Shown here piece by piece: positions 60,248-64,000 of a stretch of 64,000 bases of DNA. Numbering within the stretch: position 1 is the stretch's first letter; every line of letters starts with the position of its first letter. The notes beneath the pieces were generated by a model. That model was not told where the DNA came from, made no database searches, and saw only the letters and a list, made by a program, of their open reading frames with translations. Source of the DNA: Brucella oryzae. GTDB taxonomy: Bacteria > Pseudomonadota > Alphaproteobacteria > Rhizobiales > Rhizobiaceae. The translations under genes were made by a program, and so were the position numbers. Where the stretch lies: assembly GCA_012103035.1 (NCBI GenBank), contig JAAVLL010000001.1, forward strand, positions 2,206,501 through 2,270,500, in the 5' to 3' direction.

Positions 60248-60361
60248 TCATTGATCCTCCGGGAAAGATAATGAATTTGTAGCCCGTTTCAGAAAAAGCG
60301 CAAACCGGAAAGCCGCTGAAAATGCCCTTCGGATCAAACCGCCGAGGGACCTGGAAGATAT

Positions 60362-61069
60362 TTATAGAAGTCCGAAGGTACGGGCTTTGGCGACCGCCTG
60401 AACTTTATTGACCGCAATGAGCTTGGTCAGCACGTTGCTGATGTGGAAATTCACCGTACGTGTCGAGATATTGAGGATCGTGCCGATGATCTCGGCAGTC
60501 TTTCCTTCACTCGTCCAGCGCAGGATTTCCCGCTCGCGTGCCGTCAGGTTCACTTCAGAGACACAATTCATCGTCGGAACATCGAGATGTTCATACATAG
60601 ATAAATGTAGCAGATTGGCAGCGATCTGCATCTGACGCCGCAACATTGAAATCTCACCGGAAGACAATGCCGGACCATTTCTCAGGAAAGACAGCATTCC
60701 GAACACGCCCTGCGCCGCCCAGCACGGCTGGGAAATTCCTACCTTGAGGTTGAAGCGCTGGGCATCCGCCCATATCTGCGGCGCATCTGCAAAAAGCTTG
60801 GCCGACCATACCAAGGGCTCGATACTATTCAATGCTTTGCGAACCAATGGGTCGACATCCGCATATTTTCTGGCCGCATAGTGATCTATCCACTCCTGCG
60901 GCAACGATCCGAAACTAAGCCACCTGACAGTGCCGTTTAGCAAAGGAACGCGCATGACATATGCCGTATGTGCAAAACCGCACTTTCTGGCATAGGTATC
61001 TATATATTCAAGGAGCTGTCCGGCATTGTCAGCAGATTGCATGGATTCATAAATTTGTTCCCATTTCAT
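60362..61069 (-). CDS. babR: LuxR-family autoinducer-binding regulator (BabR/BlxR-like)
   Basis: This intact 235-residue quorum-sensing regulator has an N-terminal autoinducer-binding domain (LEYIDTYARKCGFAHTAYVMRVPLL...FGSLPQEWIDHYAARKYADVDPLVRKAL). Its C-terminal LuxR helix-turn-helix is LTAREREILRWTSEGKTAEIIGTILNISTRTVNFHISNVLTKL. In Brucella, as I recall, the gene for BabR (BlxR) lies beside metH, the arrangement seen here. No luxI-type synthase is nearby. ATG 61069 is used. The upstream region is unusually AT-rich. Confidence 0.82.
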   Translation of the reverse strand: MKWEQIYESMQSADNAGQLLEYIDTYARKCGFAHTAYVMRVPLLNGTVRWLSFGSLPQEWIDHYAARKYADVDPLVRKALNSIEPLVWSAKLFADAPQIWADAQRFNLKVGISQPCWAAQGVFGMLSFLRNGPALSSGEISMLRRQMQIAANLLHLSMYEHLDVPTMNCVSEVNLTAREREILRWTSEGKTAEIIGTILNISTRTVNFHISNVLTKLIAVNKVQAVAKARTFGLL

Positions 61070-61439
61070 TGCAGACTTCCCAACAAAAATACAACTATTG
61101 ATGATTATTGAAATTCGGCGAACTTAAATAAAACGCCAACAAATCACTAACACGCTTATCTAAATTTCGCTATACACCTTTTGATGATATAAATATCTGT
61201 TTTGTATAAGAAATACATATATCTAAATTATAAACTACTTTCATAATTAATTACTTATTGTATTGGCATCACCAATCTTGACGGCAAATCAATCAGCCTT
61301 CCAAACTTGAGTGCCGGCAGGACGCAGCCACGTCCGCCGGCTTGCAATTGATAAACAACTACAAACCAGTCGAACGCGTCTGGCGCATCTGTCAGAAATA
61401 CGAGTGTCTGAGATTCAGTTAATCAAGCGACGACATTGA
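61070..61439. other. AT-rich intergenic region upstream of the LuxR gene
   Basis: The section about 61080-61280 is dominated by A and T (for example TATAAATATC, AATTAATTACTTATTG) in a GC-rich genome. No ORF, tRNA or strong hairpin was found. It likely contains the LuxR promoter and protein-binding sites. Confidence 0.5.

Positions 61440-64000
<2,561 letters not shown>

Overview
This window most likely comes from a Brucella/Ochrobactrum-type alphaproteobacterium (Hyphomicrobiales). The reasons are moderately high GC, a fused CysN-CysC sulfate activation enzyme, a BabR/BlxR-like LuxR regulator immediately downstream of metH, CUT1/CUT2 sugar ABC transporters next to IclR and LacI regulators, an HmrR-type copper regulator, and dispersed palindromic repeats of a kind common in this order. 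No phage, IS element, CRISPR array or plasmid function is visible. The content is metabolic and regulatory.

Layout. 1-6.1 kb: a CUT1 sugar importer (minus strand) divergent from an IclR regulator and a COG3618-type amidohydrolase. 6.2-8.5 kb: a solute-binding-like protein without a signal peptide, translationally coupled to a CaiB/BaiF CoA-transferase. 8.7-14.1 kb: heterotetrameric sarcosine oxidase soxBDAG, divergent from a glutamate-type dehydrogenase (14.4-15.7). 15.8-19.6: an osmoprotectant (OsmU/YehZYXW-type) importer. 19.7-22.5: an HmrR/CueR regulator convergent with a PQQ glucose dehydrogenase. 22.8-30.0: a LacI regulator divergent from a CUT2 importer, PfkB kinase and GatZ/KbaZ-like protein, forming a probable ketose or sugar-alcohol operon. 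30.1-32.2: a PAS-GGDEF-EAL protein. 32.4-38.7: a TPP riboswitch and thiD-thiO-thiS-thiG-thiE-thiY-tenA-thiX. 38.8-44.7: a semialdehyde dehydrogenase, an ABC exporter and an LTA-synthase-like phosphoglycerol transferase. 44.7-50.1: LacI, DUF779, alcohol dehydrogenase, acetaldehyde dehydrogenase and an AcoR-like regulator. 50.2-52.6: glpD and glpR. 52.8-54.6: divergent LuxR-type and Crp/Fnr regulators. 54.65: tRNA-Pro(CGG). 54.8-58.5: cysQ, cysNC, cysD. 58.9-64.0: a class III aminotransferase, BabR-like LuxR and metH (5' part beyond the window).

The dominant unusual property is technical. About 75-80 one- or two-base indels, mostly shortened homopolymers, interrupt nearly every long gene, including housekeeping genes such as metH, cysD, cysNC and thiG. 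Each gene resumes its full family sequence in another frame immediately after the lesion, and lesions are spread evenly. I therefore annotate these as single genes spanning the frameshifts and infer consensus or assembly error rather than gene decay.

The most interesting biology is: the signal-less binding protein/CoA-transferase pair with a perfect 8-bp inverted-repeat operator; a GatZ-like protein without its aldolase partner in a CUT2/PfkB operon; a thiamine salvage locus with ThiY, ThiX and TenA but no local ATPase; an AcoR-like activator lacking its AAA+ domain next to a near-perfect palindrome; and a LuxR regulator whose receiver domain has Asn at the phosphorylation site.
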